This document shows positions 1-10,233 of a stretch of 64,000 bases of DNA, piece after piece. Numbering within the stretch: position 1 is the first letter of the stretch; each line of letters starts with the position of its first letter. The stretch is from contig JAHWDD010000004.1 of NCBI GenBank assembly GCA_023897205.1, positions 5,332,001 through 5,396,000 of the forward strand, given 5' to 3'. The notes under the pieces are model-generated. The model worked only from the letters and a program-made list of their open reading frames with translations. It did no database searches and had not been told where the DNA came from. This stretch comes from Exophiala sp. HKRS030 (Eukaryota; Ascomycota; Eurotiomycetes; Chaetothyriales; Herpotrichiellaceae). Both the position numbers and the translations under genes were made by a program.

Positions 1-1469
1 GGGAATGTTCGAAGAGGTGATGTGGCATAACATACTGGATACTGTAGTGACCTCTAATGTTAAGTGGACTTTCATATCAGCCAGAGATTAGCCAGTAAGC
101 CATCCGACATAGCGAAAAGCAAATCGAAGTTGCTCGGACCATACATTGATCCAGCTTCCGCCAATAGTTTGACTTAGCTAGGCTCGTGACAGGTCCTAGA
201 CAATTCTTTGTCAGTTGCTCGTAAGCACCGTGGCACCTACCAAACATGCTCTGGAGTTTTGGGGCCCCGGTCTTGGTTACATTGTGCCGCTCTCTACCAT
301 CCGATTTTTCGCTTACTGAAGACCGCCATGTAACAGTTTAGCGAGATGGAAGCGAAGTGAGTGTGAATATCCAGTGAGATTTCGATATAACCGAATTTCT
401 CGCTTCCTGAGGAGAAAGCTGCTGACTTTTGGCGAGTCGAGACGTATCATGAAGCGAAGATACATGCAGGTACAAAAAGGACAAAAGATTGTGTGAGATC
501 TTTCGGAATTATTCATTCTCCGGGAAAGTTGAGCAAGAATTGGCAGGAACCATCTCTTGCCAGATCTCTCACTCGTACTTGCCATATTGAGAGTTCTAAG
601 ATGCGTATCTCCTATATAGCCAACCATCGTGACACTTCATAAGCTAGATGACAACCCACTCGAGTTGCATCTTGTTGAAAGATGCTTCCTCTATCACCCA
701 TCTACATATCATACATTCTCCCAGTGCCTACATCCGTCCCGACTTCACTGCAAGGATTCCCTCTCGCAATTGCTGTGCCTGAGATGCACTTGCTTGACAC
801 ATTGAGTTTGGGTGACGCGGCTCAGGTCCAGTGCTGGCGGTGCATTTGTTGTCAACATCTGGATTTTCTCAGGTTTCCCTCTGTGTTCGACTATATTTTG
901 GGTTTGGTGTTTCTCTTCTGTCTCTCACAACCCCTCCTCGTTCAGAGGCTGGACCGCCGTCAGCCACTATCCTTCAAGCCTCCAGAGTTTATCCTGATTC
1001 CTGACTGTCTCGGTGCTTTACGAACTCGAACTGCGGGGTACGCTTTGTGATTTGGTCCCATACTGTCGGTTCACTGGATCGTAGATCCGGGGCTGATTTG
1101 TGGCGTCGATGTTCTCCCAGCTGGACCTCGTCCTTAACGAATGGTTGTATAGCAGTTGGCTGGGGCGCACATGATTCTAGATTTGATGACAATCCCGTGG
1201 AAGAGAACGATTAAATGATTCGATGACCTCAGAACTCGCTCTTTCAGCTGCAACTCAGGTTTCCAGGTAAGCTAGAGACGGGTTTTTGACAGAAATCTTT
1301 CTCTTCAGATAATCCTGGTTGCGGGTTTGTATATTTAAATAGGTCAAAACCTGTCATTACTCCTCAGTCTTCATTTCCGACCATATGATAACTATTGAAC
1401 ACGTTCATCAAGACCATCTATCACTTCAAGTATTCAACCAAATTTCTCCCAACAGCAAGACTCAACGCC
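1..1469. other. no supported gene
   Basis: Open frames here are short, overlap on both strands and show no recognisable domain. A frame at 682-1050 has no family resemblance and no codon pattern that supports it. The last part, about 1330-1469, should hold the promoter of the downstream NTF2-like gene: a TATA-like stretch (tatatttaaatag) lies at about 1329-1341. Confidence 0.5.
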
Positions 1470-2009
1470 ATGTCTTTTCCAACTAAGCCAGCCTTTGTTC
1501 ATGTAGGCACATGGGATGACGAAACTCGAAAACATCCTGCCATGAAATGGATGGAAGACTATACACTGAATTTTAATGCGCGAGGCGGTTGGGACAAGAA
1601 ATCCACCGACTGGCATACATCCGATTTCACTCTGGTAAAACCTGATGCAACTGTATATGACAACGCAGACGAGGCATTTCAACAGGTCAAGGAGATGTAT
1701 GCGTCATTTACCAAGGAGTTCCATGAACCATACTTTCTTGTGGTTTGGGAGAATAGCGACGGATACGAGATGTTAGGTCAGGCACATCTCTTTGGCAATA
1801 TCCCTGGTCAGGCGAGTGCAGGAGAACAGAAAGTACGAGATGGGCAAGGTCGTGAATGGGATGTCAAGATCCCGGGTGCCTTCCACTTTCACTATGTGAA
1901 GAACCCAAATGCAGCTCATGGCGGCTTTGAGTTAAAGAGAGCCGAGATCATCAGTGATTCAATGCCTGCAGTTCAGATTTTGATGAAGAGAGGTCTCTTG
2001 AAGTTGTGA
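1470..2009 (+). CDS. NTF2/SnoaL-like small fungal protein
   Basis: A single-exon protein of 179 residues if translation begins at the second in-frame Met (MSFPTKPAF). An upstream Met at 1395 would add 25 residues of poorly conserved character. It opens with FVHVGTWDDETRKHPAMKW, and the mix of aromatic residues with a helix-then-sheet order resembles the NTF2/SnoaL-like cone-fold proteins common in fungal genomes. No signal peptide or membrane segment is visible, so it is probably cytosolic. Such proteins often sit in secondary-metabolite clusters as cyclases, isomerases or partners of unknown function. This one lies 620 bp from the end of a RiPP precursor gene and could belong to that cluster, but this is inference from position. 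The family assignment is moderate, and no catalytic residues can be named. Confidence 0.6.
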   Translation: MSFPTKPAFVHVGTWDDETRKHPAMKWMEDYTLNFNARGGWDKKSTDWHTSDFTLVKPDATVYDNADEAFQQVKEMYASFTKEFHEPYFLVVWENSDGYEMLGQAHLFGNIPGQASAGEQKVRDGQGREWDVKIPGAFHFHYVKNPNAAHGGFELKRAEIISDSMPAVQILMKRGLLKL

Positions 2010-2629
2010 TCGGGTCGCTTAATGTGTGGAATTTGTGCTTGGGATGAAGGGTTTTTCAAGAGCAGGCTTCGAAAATGCAAAACGACTATGTGTGGTTTGT
2101 TCACCAGATGCATATTCAACCTCTTCAAAATCTAGTGTCGACTCATGTCCTTTGCCATCGGATTAGTGGGTACGACTCAACGATGAGCGCAAACAATGAT
2201 AATTCCCATCCTTCTGTTCAAATTCTTACCGTGCGATTACAGTATCTAGAAGAGATCACAGAGATATCTATGCCAAGCTTGTCTGAAGGCGAAGATCGAC
2301 TTTGGCGATTGAGCTACTGCGTGCCAACTACGATAAGCTTCCTGGGCTCTGATTCGCCAACAACTACCACCGCCAGGCAGATGAGATATCTCGAAATGGA
2401 CACAAACATGTCAGGCCGCCAAAATCTAGTGAAGTCCATGTCTAGACTCTACAACAGAAATCTTAAGTTTGGCTTTAAGTCAAGCAAAGTTCGTTACGAA
2501 TCAATGAGTGTGTGTTGCTTGCTTGTTATCTGATAACTACAAATACTCAGGTGTGCAGTCATGTCATGACAAAGTACTGTCTACCACGACCATACCATCC
2601 CACACGACCATCATCCCGTAAATGACTAA
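2010..2629. other. convergent intergenic region
   Basis: This lies between the 3' ends of the NTF2-like gene (plus) and the RiPP precursor (minus). An open frame at 2075-2533 has no recognisable domain, starts right after a stop, and is treated as fortuitous or 3' UTR. No other structure was seen. Confidence 0.45.
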
Positions 2630-3518
2630 CTAGTTATTTCCCTTGTTAGCCTTGGCCTTGTTCTTAGCAGCAATCTGAGCCTCAGTATGGTGACGTTTCT
2701 GGTTCTTCTTAGCAGCAGCAGCCTTTTTGGCCGCAATCTGAGCTTCAGTGTGATGAGGCTCTCGCTTGTCGACCCAGGATCCGAACTCGTCCTCGGTGCT
2801 ATCCCAAGGACCGAACTCATCAGCCTCCTGAGGCTCGCGCTTGTTGTTCTTGGTCTTCTTGGTTGCAGCGGCTTTCTTTGCGGCAATTTGAGCTTCAGTA
2901 TGATGACGCTTGCCATTCTTCTTTTTGGCGGCGGCTTTCTTTGCTGCAATCTGAGCTTCAGTGTGATGGGGTTCTCGCTTGTCGACCCATGAGCCGAACT
3001 CGTCTTCGGTGCTATCCCAAGGACCGAATTCATCCGCCTCCTGGGGTTCTCGCTTGTTGTTCTTGGTCTTTTTGGCAGCGGCGGCTTTCTTTGCGGCGAT
3101 CTGGGCCTCGGTGTGATGGGGAGATGGATCACGTTTGTCGACCCAAGATCCGAATTCATCCTCGTCACTGTCCCAAGGACCGAATTCGTCGGCATCCTGA
3201 GGTTCCCGCTTGCCATTCTTGGTCTTCTTGGTGGCGGCAGCCTTCTTTGCAGCAATCTGCGCCTCAGTGTGATGGGGCTCTCGCTTGGCCAAGCCAATAT
3301 CGACAACCACAGCCCTGGCTATCTTGGAAGCCATAGATGCCAAAGAGCCCTAGGAATGCAGTCAGTATCAGACTCCCAATGATTAACATAAGTGTCAAGC
3401 TTACCACATGTCTCCTCTCCACATCTTGTGTAGGAGCCTCGACCGAATACCCAGCGGCAAGAGGAACAGCGGCCAAAAGACCAAAAACCAGAGCTTTGTT
3501 GATAATGAATGGATGCAT
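2630..3518 (-). CDS. secreted Kex2-processed repetitive precursor peptide (candidate dikaritin-type RiPP precursor)
   Basis: Two exons, complement(2630..3349, 3405..3518), with a 55 bp GT-AG intron, encode 277 residues. Residues 1-23 are a clear signal peptide (MHPFIINKALVFGLLAAVPLAAG). A leader of about 38 residues follows and ends in Lys-Arg at 60-61. The rest is nine units, each ending in Lys-Arg except the last: six of type A (62-86, 112-138, 164-186, 187-209, 235-257, 258-277) and three of type B (87-111, 139-163, 210-234), in the order A B A B A A B A A. Type A carries HHTEAQIAAKKAAA and is very basic. Type B carries EPQ[DE]ADEFGPWDS and then EDEFGSWVDKR and is very acidic. A signal peptide plus KR-delimited near-identical repeats is the known layout of UstA/PhomA/GigA precursors, which are cut by Kex2 in the secretory path. 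Two UstYa genes lie just upstream on the other strand. Many units begin Glu-Pro or Asp-Pro, which fits later trimming by a dipeptidyl aminopeptidase. An alternative is a Kex2-processed wall or repellent peptide without cyclisation. Confidence 0.85.
2633..3280 (-). repeat. tandem coding repeat of two alternating peptide units
   Basis: Nine in-frame units of about 60-81 bp encode the type A and type B peptides of the precursor. The type B copies at residues 139-163 and 210-234 are identical in protein. The copy at 87-111 differs only at Glu/Asp and Thr/Asp positions. Such near identity suggests recent unit duplication or conversion within the gene. Confidence 0.9.
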
Positions 3519-4756
3519 GGTCCTGAGTTGATGAAATGATTCGATTGTACGAAAAAAAGGAGAGAAATCAAACTGACCAGCAGTTGAGCGAATGAAAATA
3601 TGAGCAAAGAAGTGAAGAACGAATTGGATGATGAATGGAAGCGTCGTAAGTACTTGAGATACGTCGAGTTATATAGAGAACAAACATGCTTTCTAGCATG
3701 GGGTTGGGAAACTTTAGTCTCACGTATGCATGTTCACCGATACAGTTGAGCCATTTCCTCGTGCAAAGGAGGCTCTCCTGCAATCACCGATCTAACTTGA
3801 TTCTAGTTTGATAGATGATCGACCTATTTCCAGCTAGGAGGGGAACTTCTACGAAGGTAAACGCTGGAAATCGCCCGTCATTGGGTTTCACCTAAGCGGC
3901 AGCATTCTGGATACTCTCAAGGAGCGAACCGGACATGGACCGTTAGGGATTCTTTGTCTCAGACCGAAAACATTCACAAACGGAACCTTGCATTTAGTGC
4001 ACGTTGAGGCATCAGCAAGCCGCATTACCCATCACATAGATGCACAGACCAACCGTGATGGAGATCTCATGAAAGGAGTACAGTGGAGATAGACACTGTA
4101 ACCGAAGTGAATGGTTGAGCGGCCTTGTCAACCTCGTCCAAGTTTGGGAAGCAGCGTCAAGGACCATTGGTCTCGCATATCACTTAGCACGAAATATCGA
4201 TGCGAGAGCCATTTTCACAGGCTACGCTTGCCTGTCGGCGGATTTCTTAGTGAAGCTTGACAAGAAGGTTGATTGAACCCTTGCCAGTCGATGTGCGGAT
4301 CCCCAGGTTTCATGTATGCACGGCGCCTGCTGCCGCCCCACATAGAATTGATCGAGGTTCTTCCAATGCGCCTCGAGCCCGTACTATACTTGCCCAAGTG
4401 GATCATAAGAAGACCATCTGCCTAGCCCTTCAATCGTGTTTCTATCTATGTGGGTGAAACCAGAGCTACTCCAGATCTGAGGCATCGGCTCCCTCAGAAA
4501 GGCTTCAATCCACGTTTCTCTCGTCAATTCTTGCTAGTTATTCCATTGCCTAGAATTGGGTTCCTACGCCATGTTCTCTCAGAGCCTTCTCTCCCAGGAG
4601 ACTTCTCCTATTTCACGGCAATAGGAGAGGAATTCACTGGCTGGCCGTGAACCAATTCTCTAAGACCTCTTCTCCTTTGACCAAGGTGCCCTTCTTGCAG
4701 GAGATCCAATAATCGCTTCAAACGTTCAGCTACACTCTTTCTTTATCAAAATCGTC
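3519..4756. promoter_or_regulatory. divergent promoter region between precursor and first UstYa gene
   Basis: About 1.24 kb with no convincing gene. It separates the start codon of the precursor (minus) from that of UstYa 1 (plus), so it probably holds both promoters. A TATA-like string (gttatatag on the plus strand, about 3669-3677) lies roughly 150 bp upstream of the precursor start. I could not identify a cluster-specific factor site with confidence. Confidence 0.5.
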
Positions 4757-5753
4757 ATGGACTCCAAATATCAGCGTGTCGCTCTAATTCAGCACAACTA
4801 TGCAGGATCTGTTGATTCAACGTCGACTCTAGCTGATGAAGATGAGCTGGACCTAAATCTGACGCAAGACTTGAAATCACACCGGCAAAACGAAGACAGA
4901 TGGCCACAAAGAGTTTCGACATCGAAATGGTTGTTGGTGGTACACGCAATTCTGTTTCTTGCCTCTCTTTCCATCTTTATTCTGGCCGTGGAGATGAGGT
5001 CGTCAACGTTGAGACACGTGCGAGAGTTTTCCGCCTGGTGTACGTTTTCCTTCCGGTCTCCACGATACTTGTGAAACGCAGCTGACAAGTCGTTACCCAC
5101 AGCTCCCGCCGATACTTCAGTCAAGTACCAGTCTGTGAGATATAACGTCTCAACAACAGGAAATCGATTTGTTGGGGCCGGACCCGAGGTCGACAAAGCC
5201 TGGCGAGAGATCTCCTATGACAGTATGTTCCAAATCCTCATCAATCTGCTGAGCCGCTTTCTAATGTTGGACAAAAGTGGGAGATCAGTGGATTTCAGAT
5301 TCAGATATTGAACGACTGGGGATGCCTAAGACTTCACTCAGAGTAGAACATCCGCAGACGGGTGAACAAGGCTTTCGAGTGGGAATGGAGGTATTCCACC
5401 AACTTCACTGCATCAACCTCTTAAGAAGAGTCACGTATAAAGATTATTACGAACCGCTGGGCGGAGAGTTCGCAGCCGGACCTGAAGCATTGAAACATCA
5501 CACAGGTAATTGCATCCAAGCAGTTGAAAACATCCGTTGTGCCTATTACTCACCGTTCACAGATCACTGTATTGAGATTCTGAGATTGAATATCCAGTGT
5601 AATGCCGACATTGGATTGTTTACATTATACATGGTGGAAGGTGATCCACAGGCATGGCCCGAGTTGAATTCGAAGCATGTGTGCAGGAATTTTGACAGTG
5701 TGAGAAAATGGGCGCTCGACCATTCAGTGGGAAACATGGAACTCCTAGAGTGA
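4757..5753 (+). CDS. UstYa-family (DUF3328) oxidase, first copy
   Basis: Three exons, join(4757..5039, 5103..5222, 5278..5753), give 292 residues, and all junctions are GT-AG and keep frame. Residues about 58-78 form a single membrane span after a short N-terminal tail, the usual UstYa topology with the catalytic part in the lumen. The first family motif HxxHC is present as H175-Q-L-H178-C179. The second motif region reads F228-T-D-H231-C232 followed by IEILRLNIQCNADIG, so the first His of the second HxxHC is replaced by Phe. UstYa proteins catalyse oxidative cyclisation or related oxidation of ribosomal peptides such as ustiloxin, phomopsin and asperipin. Lying next to a Kex2-repeat precursor and a second UstYa gene, it probably modifies that peptide. 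Family membership is firm; the exact reaction is unknown, and the altered motif may mean changed metal binding. Confidence 0.87.
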
Positions 5754-7270
5754 TTATAAACTCGTCAATGTATGATTTAGGACAATTTCAGAGATTTGGG
5801 TCCTTGACAGGATTTGATACCGGTGCCCGTCAATTGTGTATGTTTCTCGACTGTGTAGAAGGTAGGGGGCCAAAAGCTGTGCTTTCACCACCCGTGGTGG
5901 TTGATGGTGGTCAATCACGCAAATTTGGCGAAGAGTTTCAACCTCCCTGCCATAAACGTGGCGGCAATCGAGGGCGTGATTGTATGCGAGGATGGCGATG
6001 AAAGCTTGGTGACCAAAAGCCCCTTGAACATGAATGTACGGAGTAGGCGAGGTTCTTACTTATGGTGCGGCGTTTCAGAGTCCAGGCATTGATCACGCCT
6101 TTCAAGTGCTTGGGCAAAGCTTGTTGCCAACCTCGCTTCCACCATCCTCAGATTAAACGACCAGTCAAAAGGGACGCAGTCTAGCTTGGAAAACAGGAGC
6201 GGATGTGTCCTCCGGAGACAAGCACAATTCTCTCAGATCCTTAAACGAATTGTCGTCACAAGCCAATGCGACGAACCAGAATCTTTCCATCCCAGATTCC
6301 CAAACATCTCGACGTTTCGTAATGTCGCCCGATCGGCCGTCATGCCGGCGGTTTAGTGGACGTGCATTTCGGGCGGCTGGGTCCGCTGGCAGCGACTTGG
6401 ACGGTTGGATCCTGGTTGCCGCCACCCCTGACCCGTCGATTGGGCAACACTAAAAAGATCACCCAGCCGAGGATACGAATGCGAAACATCGTGGCCTTTA
6501 GTTAATCATTGTGGGGAAGTGAGGCTAGCTTCTGCCCCTTGTTCGCCGAAGCATTGACTACCACAAGTCTAAAAGTACCCTACCGGATGCATACTATGAT
6601 CTATCTGGTGCTGAGGACCGAACATTATCCATCGCCGAAACGGCTTACGTCGACATTGCTTCGGCAAAACGGCAAGTCGAGACTCGAGTCCTTATTTCGT
6701 CAAATCTTTCCCTATCTTCGATGCTCCACATTAAGCCAGCAGGTCTGTCAGGGCTTTGGATTGTTGACCTCGAGGGGCTCCGCTCATTAGTATGCCGCCC
6801 GAAGCATGGAGCCCAGTGTCACCGGGTTCTGCGGCATCAGATCAAACAACTGAGCGTTAGAGAATATGAGCCTTGATCGATGGAATTGCTTGTTCATTTC
6901 ATCCACCCGTGGGATTGGGCTTTCAACGATGGTTCTCCTGTTTTACATTGGCGGTCGTTGACCTTCGCATCGCTTCGATGATGGCTGGTAAGTGAGCTTT
7001 ATGGTCAGGGTCAACATTTTGCTGGTGGGCCGAGCCACCGTTTGGGTCATGGGCCGTTTAAGAAGAAAAATCGAATCATTTGAAGCCGTTGCATTTGGAG
7101 CATCTCATTTTACGATATTCCATCACCTCGAAGTTTCTGTCTTGTTTGTTTGTTTGTTTGTCGTTTTGTCGTTTTACTGCTCTGCTGGTCAGATACTTTC
7201 GTTCTGTGTTGTTTGATACAACTTGCTTGAAACATTCCCTGTCTTTACCAACTGCACCGAATTCGAAGAA
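5754..7270. other. intergenic region between the two UstYa genes
   Basis: About 1.5 kb with only short, overlapping frames on both strands (for example 6165-6453) and no recognisable domain. The final 150 bp upstream of the second UstYa gene is T-rich (repeated ttgtttgt at about 7142-7160), as is common in fungal promoters. Confidence 0.45.
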
Positions 7271-8387
7271 ATGCCATCTCCAGCCAAAGACGAAAGCAGC
7301 TTTCCCATGCTCGCTAGCCACAAGGCTGAAGAGTACGATGATGATCTGGAGATCGACGAGCTCGCATACGACCTGAACAAGAAGCCGTCGTCGAATCGGT
7401 TCCACAAAGCAGACTTCCTCTCGAGAAACAGACAGGACTCCTACAGCTCGTCGTGGTCGTCGGATACAATCACGCCCACGAAAAGAGCTCGCTCCTCAGC
7501 TCGTTTACTGACGTGGCTGCGCTGGAGCATCGTTGTGGGTTTACAGAGTGTCATTCTGTTCTTGCTATGTCGGCGGCCAGGCTTACACAGTGGCGAGATG
7601 GATGCCGTCTTGAAAGGGAAAGTCGTCGAGACTGGTGGCGATATCAACGGATTGTTCAAGACATGTGAGTTAAAGCCCCCACGGTCCAAGTGGACAGCCC
7701 TCCAGGGTTGCTTGGATAGAGCGCAGTTACTGACCTCTCGTGCCAGTATCACATACATACACATATTTAAAGCCTGACGTCGAGAAGTTCATCCCGAACA
7801 TGACCACCAATGCAAATCGAATGGAGATCCGCCGAAATTGGGATCTGTTAATGCCACGTAAGACTTCCAGAGTATTCGAAATCCAAGCAACAGCTAACGT
7901 CATTTCAGTCGGCAGCGGCAGTGTAGCCATCCCAGACTATCGAGATCACCCCCTTCTCGGCAATCCCATCACAGACGATCCTATCCGAACTGGACCACTT
8001 TTCGAAGCCTCCTGGACCCATGCTCTGCATTGCGTACGTATACTTTCCTCCTTCGACTCCCATGCTCGACTTGCAAAGTCACAACCCAAGAATCTGCTCG
8101 CCGGCTGACCACTGACGCTACTATAGCTCTACTACTCCGTCGACAGCTACCATCAACTGATCGTCAACGGGCGAACGGATGACGATGACCCCCACCACGC
8201 AGGCCATTGCTTCGAATACTTGAGAAACAGCATTCTCTGCAACCTCGACATGACGCTGGAGGGATCAATGTCGACAGCAGCAGATCACGACCGTGGCCAG
8301 CCCCATGTATGCCGGAATCGGGATGAGGCTGTCAAGTGGATCGAAGCTAGGCGCGTGGATGATCTACAAGACATTGTTGGGCCTTGA
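7271..8387 (+). CDS. UstYa-family (DUF3328) oxidase, second copy
   Basis: Four exons, join(7271..7664, 7747..7857, 7909..8033, 8127..8387), encode 296 residues with GT-AG introns of 82, 51 and 93 bp. The ATG at 7271 (MPSPAKDESS) is the first good start. The N-terminal 80 residues are Ser-rich and cytosolic in character, then a membrane span follows at about 84-100. Both signature motifs are complete: H206-A-L-H209-C210 and H234-A-G-H237-C238, the latter followed by FEYLRNSILCNLDMTLEG, a typical UstYa stretch. It differs widely from the first copy, so the two are not a recent duplication, and RiPP clusters often use several UstYa proteins in sequence. It probably oxidises or cyclises the neighbouring precursor in the ER/Golgi lumen. 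The substrate is inferred from position only. Confidence 0.87.
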
Positions 8388-8592
8388 TTTGGGGCTGTTC
8401 TTCGCAAAAGGGAAACATCTGTAGACCAAAGACATGTGTAATCATGCACGCAACACCCATTTAGACCGGAGTTTGATTATATTAAGATAGGATATCGGCT
8501 TATTGCAAAAGACATATCTCTTTCTTGCTGCCTATGGCTACAAAGGCTCAATCTCGAAGAAAGCTCTTTAGCTACCTATGACTTCGCCTCTA

Positions 8593-10233
8593 CTAACGCA
8601 AGGGCAACGTAGTGGCTGTAGACGTATCTTTCTCTCCAAAACTGAAGCCACTGTACCCATTGGCCCTGACTTCGGCAAGAGTAGCGCGGAACCTCGCAAG
8701 GCCACCGAAATACAGACGAGGAGAGACCTTCTTCCCGGGAACGTTCTCACCAAAGAACCACGAGTTGGCCTTGGAGAACAACGTCGCCTCGCCGACCTGC
8801 CGGGATTGCTCCAACCAGTTATCTTCAGCATCAGTGGTGTTCTCGATGACGCCTGTGCCGGTGCCGTTCTTGCGAATCTCCTCGGCGTGCGCGATAACAT
8901 CGGCGGCGAAACGAGCGCTTTCTTCCGTCGCAGGTGGATTGTTGGAAAACGGTGCTCCAGGGCCATTGACGAACAGCAGATTGGGGAATTCCGACGTTGA
9001 GGCGCCGACGTGTGTCTTGGGCCCGTCGGCCCAGTGGTCCTTGAGACTCTTGCCGCCGCGGCCTTTGAAGTCGATGCTGTAGAAGCTGCCGTCGACGGCG
9101 TCGAAGCCAGTAGCAAACACGATCAGGTCTAATTCGTGGACCTTTCCGTCCTCTGTTTTAATGCCTTCCGGAGTTACCTCTTTGATGGGAGTCTTCTTCA
9201 GGTCGACGGCAAAGACGTTGTCCTGATTGAATCGTTCGTAGTACTTGTCGTCTGTCAATGGGCGACGGGCGAACCAGTCGGATGATGTGAGGACTTCTGC
9301 CTTTTGTGGGTCCTTGACTGTTTCCTTGATCTTCTTGTGGATAAACTTGATAGCTTCCTTGTTGGCGGCCTCGTCGGTGACGAGGTCGGAGAACCCGCCG
9401 AATAGGAATCGGAAGCCACTGCCTTCGTCCCAAAGGTCCTGGAATATAGTCTCACGGTCTGCTGGTGACACAGAAAAGACTGGTCTGTTGGGTTCGAGGA
9501 AGCCAAACGCCGTGGCCGTGGTGAAGACTGTGTGCCAGATCTTGTCGTAGCGCTCGTTGATGAGTTTCCGCTCCTCGGGAAGTACTGGACGCAGTTGTGC
9601 CGGCAGAACGTACTGCGCATGTCGGATGAAATGTGTAAGTGTCTGAGCCTTTTCACTCAACGAGCTTGCGATCTGAACACCTGAGGCTCCGCTTCCGATA
9701 ACAGCAATACGTTTGTTTTCCCACTCAATTTCAGGGGTCCAGCCTGAACTGTGAGTGATTTGTCCCTTGAAGGTATTCAAGCCTGGAACTTCCGGCAAGT
9801 ACTTCTTGTGCACGATTCCGATCCCAGTGACAAGATATCGGACGGTGAATTCCTCGCCAGTGCTGACTTTGACCTTCCAGACGTTGTCAGTCTCATCCCA
9901 GGTCGCTGCAGTCAGGGCAGTATTGAATTGAATGAGCTTATACAGATCATGTTTAGTGGCGACTTCTTGGAAGTATGCTTGAAGCTCAGGCTGTGTGAGA
10001 TAGTTGTTGGCCCATTTAGATGTCTGCAATAGTTCTTTGTCCCAAGAGTAGCGATATGTGTAGCTCTCCACATCACTTCGGGCTCCAACACCACCACATC
10101 CACCCGCCCAGGTTCCAAGGCGGATTTTGGTCTTTGTGCCCAACCTCAACAGTGGGAGAAATTCTTTGCCGCCGACCCAAAGGCACCATATACTAGCTTC
10201 GTAGGACTTCAGGTACGTGCAGTCCTCCCCCAA
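8593..10233 (-). CDS. Baeyer-Villiger-type flavin monooxygenase, 5' truncated by scaffold gap
   Basis: An open frame of about 546 residues. From GARSDVESYTY onward it matches class B flavoprotein monooxygenases. The BVMO fingerprint FxGxxxHxxxW appears as FKGQITHSSGW, followed by the NADPH-binding glycine motif VIGSGASGVQIA and the late ATGFD motif in IVFATGFDAVDG. The FAD-binding GxGxxG segment expected at the N terminus is absent. The sequence upstream of GARSDVES contains only a GTW remnant, and 24 bp beyond the apparent ATG the assembly runs into 100 Ns. The true 5' end probably lies in the gap, and the ATG at 10233 may not be real. Ustiloxin biosynthesis also uses flavin monooxygenases (UstF1, UstF2) beside UstYa proteins, so this enzyme is a plausible tailoring member of the cluster. 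The gene is convergent with UstYa 2, with 205 bp between stop codons. Confidence 0.8.
   Translation of the reverse strand: MGEDCTYLKSYEASIWCLWVGGKEFLPLLRLGTKTKIRLGTWAGGCGGVGARSDVESYTYRYSWDKELLQTSKWANNYLTQPELQAYFQEVATKHDLYKLIQFNTALTAATWDETDNVWKVKVSTGEEFTVRYLVTGIGIVHKKYLPEVPGLNTFKGQITHSSGWTPEIEWENKRIAVIGSGASGVQIASSLSEKAQTLTHFIRHAQYVLPAQLRPVLPEERKLINERYDKIWHTVFTTATAFGFLEPNRPVFSVSPADRETIFQDLWDEGSGFRFLFGGFSDLVTDEAANKEAIKFIHKKIKETVKDPQKAEVLTSSDWFARRPLTDDKYYERFNQDNVFAVDLKKTPIKEVTPEGIKTEDGKVHELDLIVFATGFDAVDGSFYSIDFKGRGGKSLKDHWADGPKTHVGASTSEFPNLLFVNGPGAPFSNNPPATEESARFAADVIAHAEEIRKNGTGTGVIENTTDAEDNWLEQSRQVGEATLFSKANSWFFGENVPGKKVSPRLYFGGLARFRATLAEVRANGYSGFSFGEKDTSTATTLPLR

Noticed and set aside
1395..1469. 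Upstream start for the NTF2-like gene
   Set aside because: The extra 25 residues look unlike the family; the Met at 1470 gives the usual start.
2075..2533. 152-codon plus-strand frame downstream of the NTF2-like gene
   Set aside because: No recognisable domain, no intron or promoter support, and it is convergent with the precursor 3' end.
2687..3382. Several long plus-strand frames opposite the RiPP precursor
   Set aside because: They are antisense shadows of the tandem repeat and show no start context or family of their own.
2630..3518. Alpha-type mating pheromone precursor
   Set aside because: The Kex2-repeat layout fits, but the units are 20-27 residues, strongly charged, lack the short Trp-Cys...Cys-type pheromone core, and lie beside UstYa genes.
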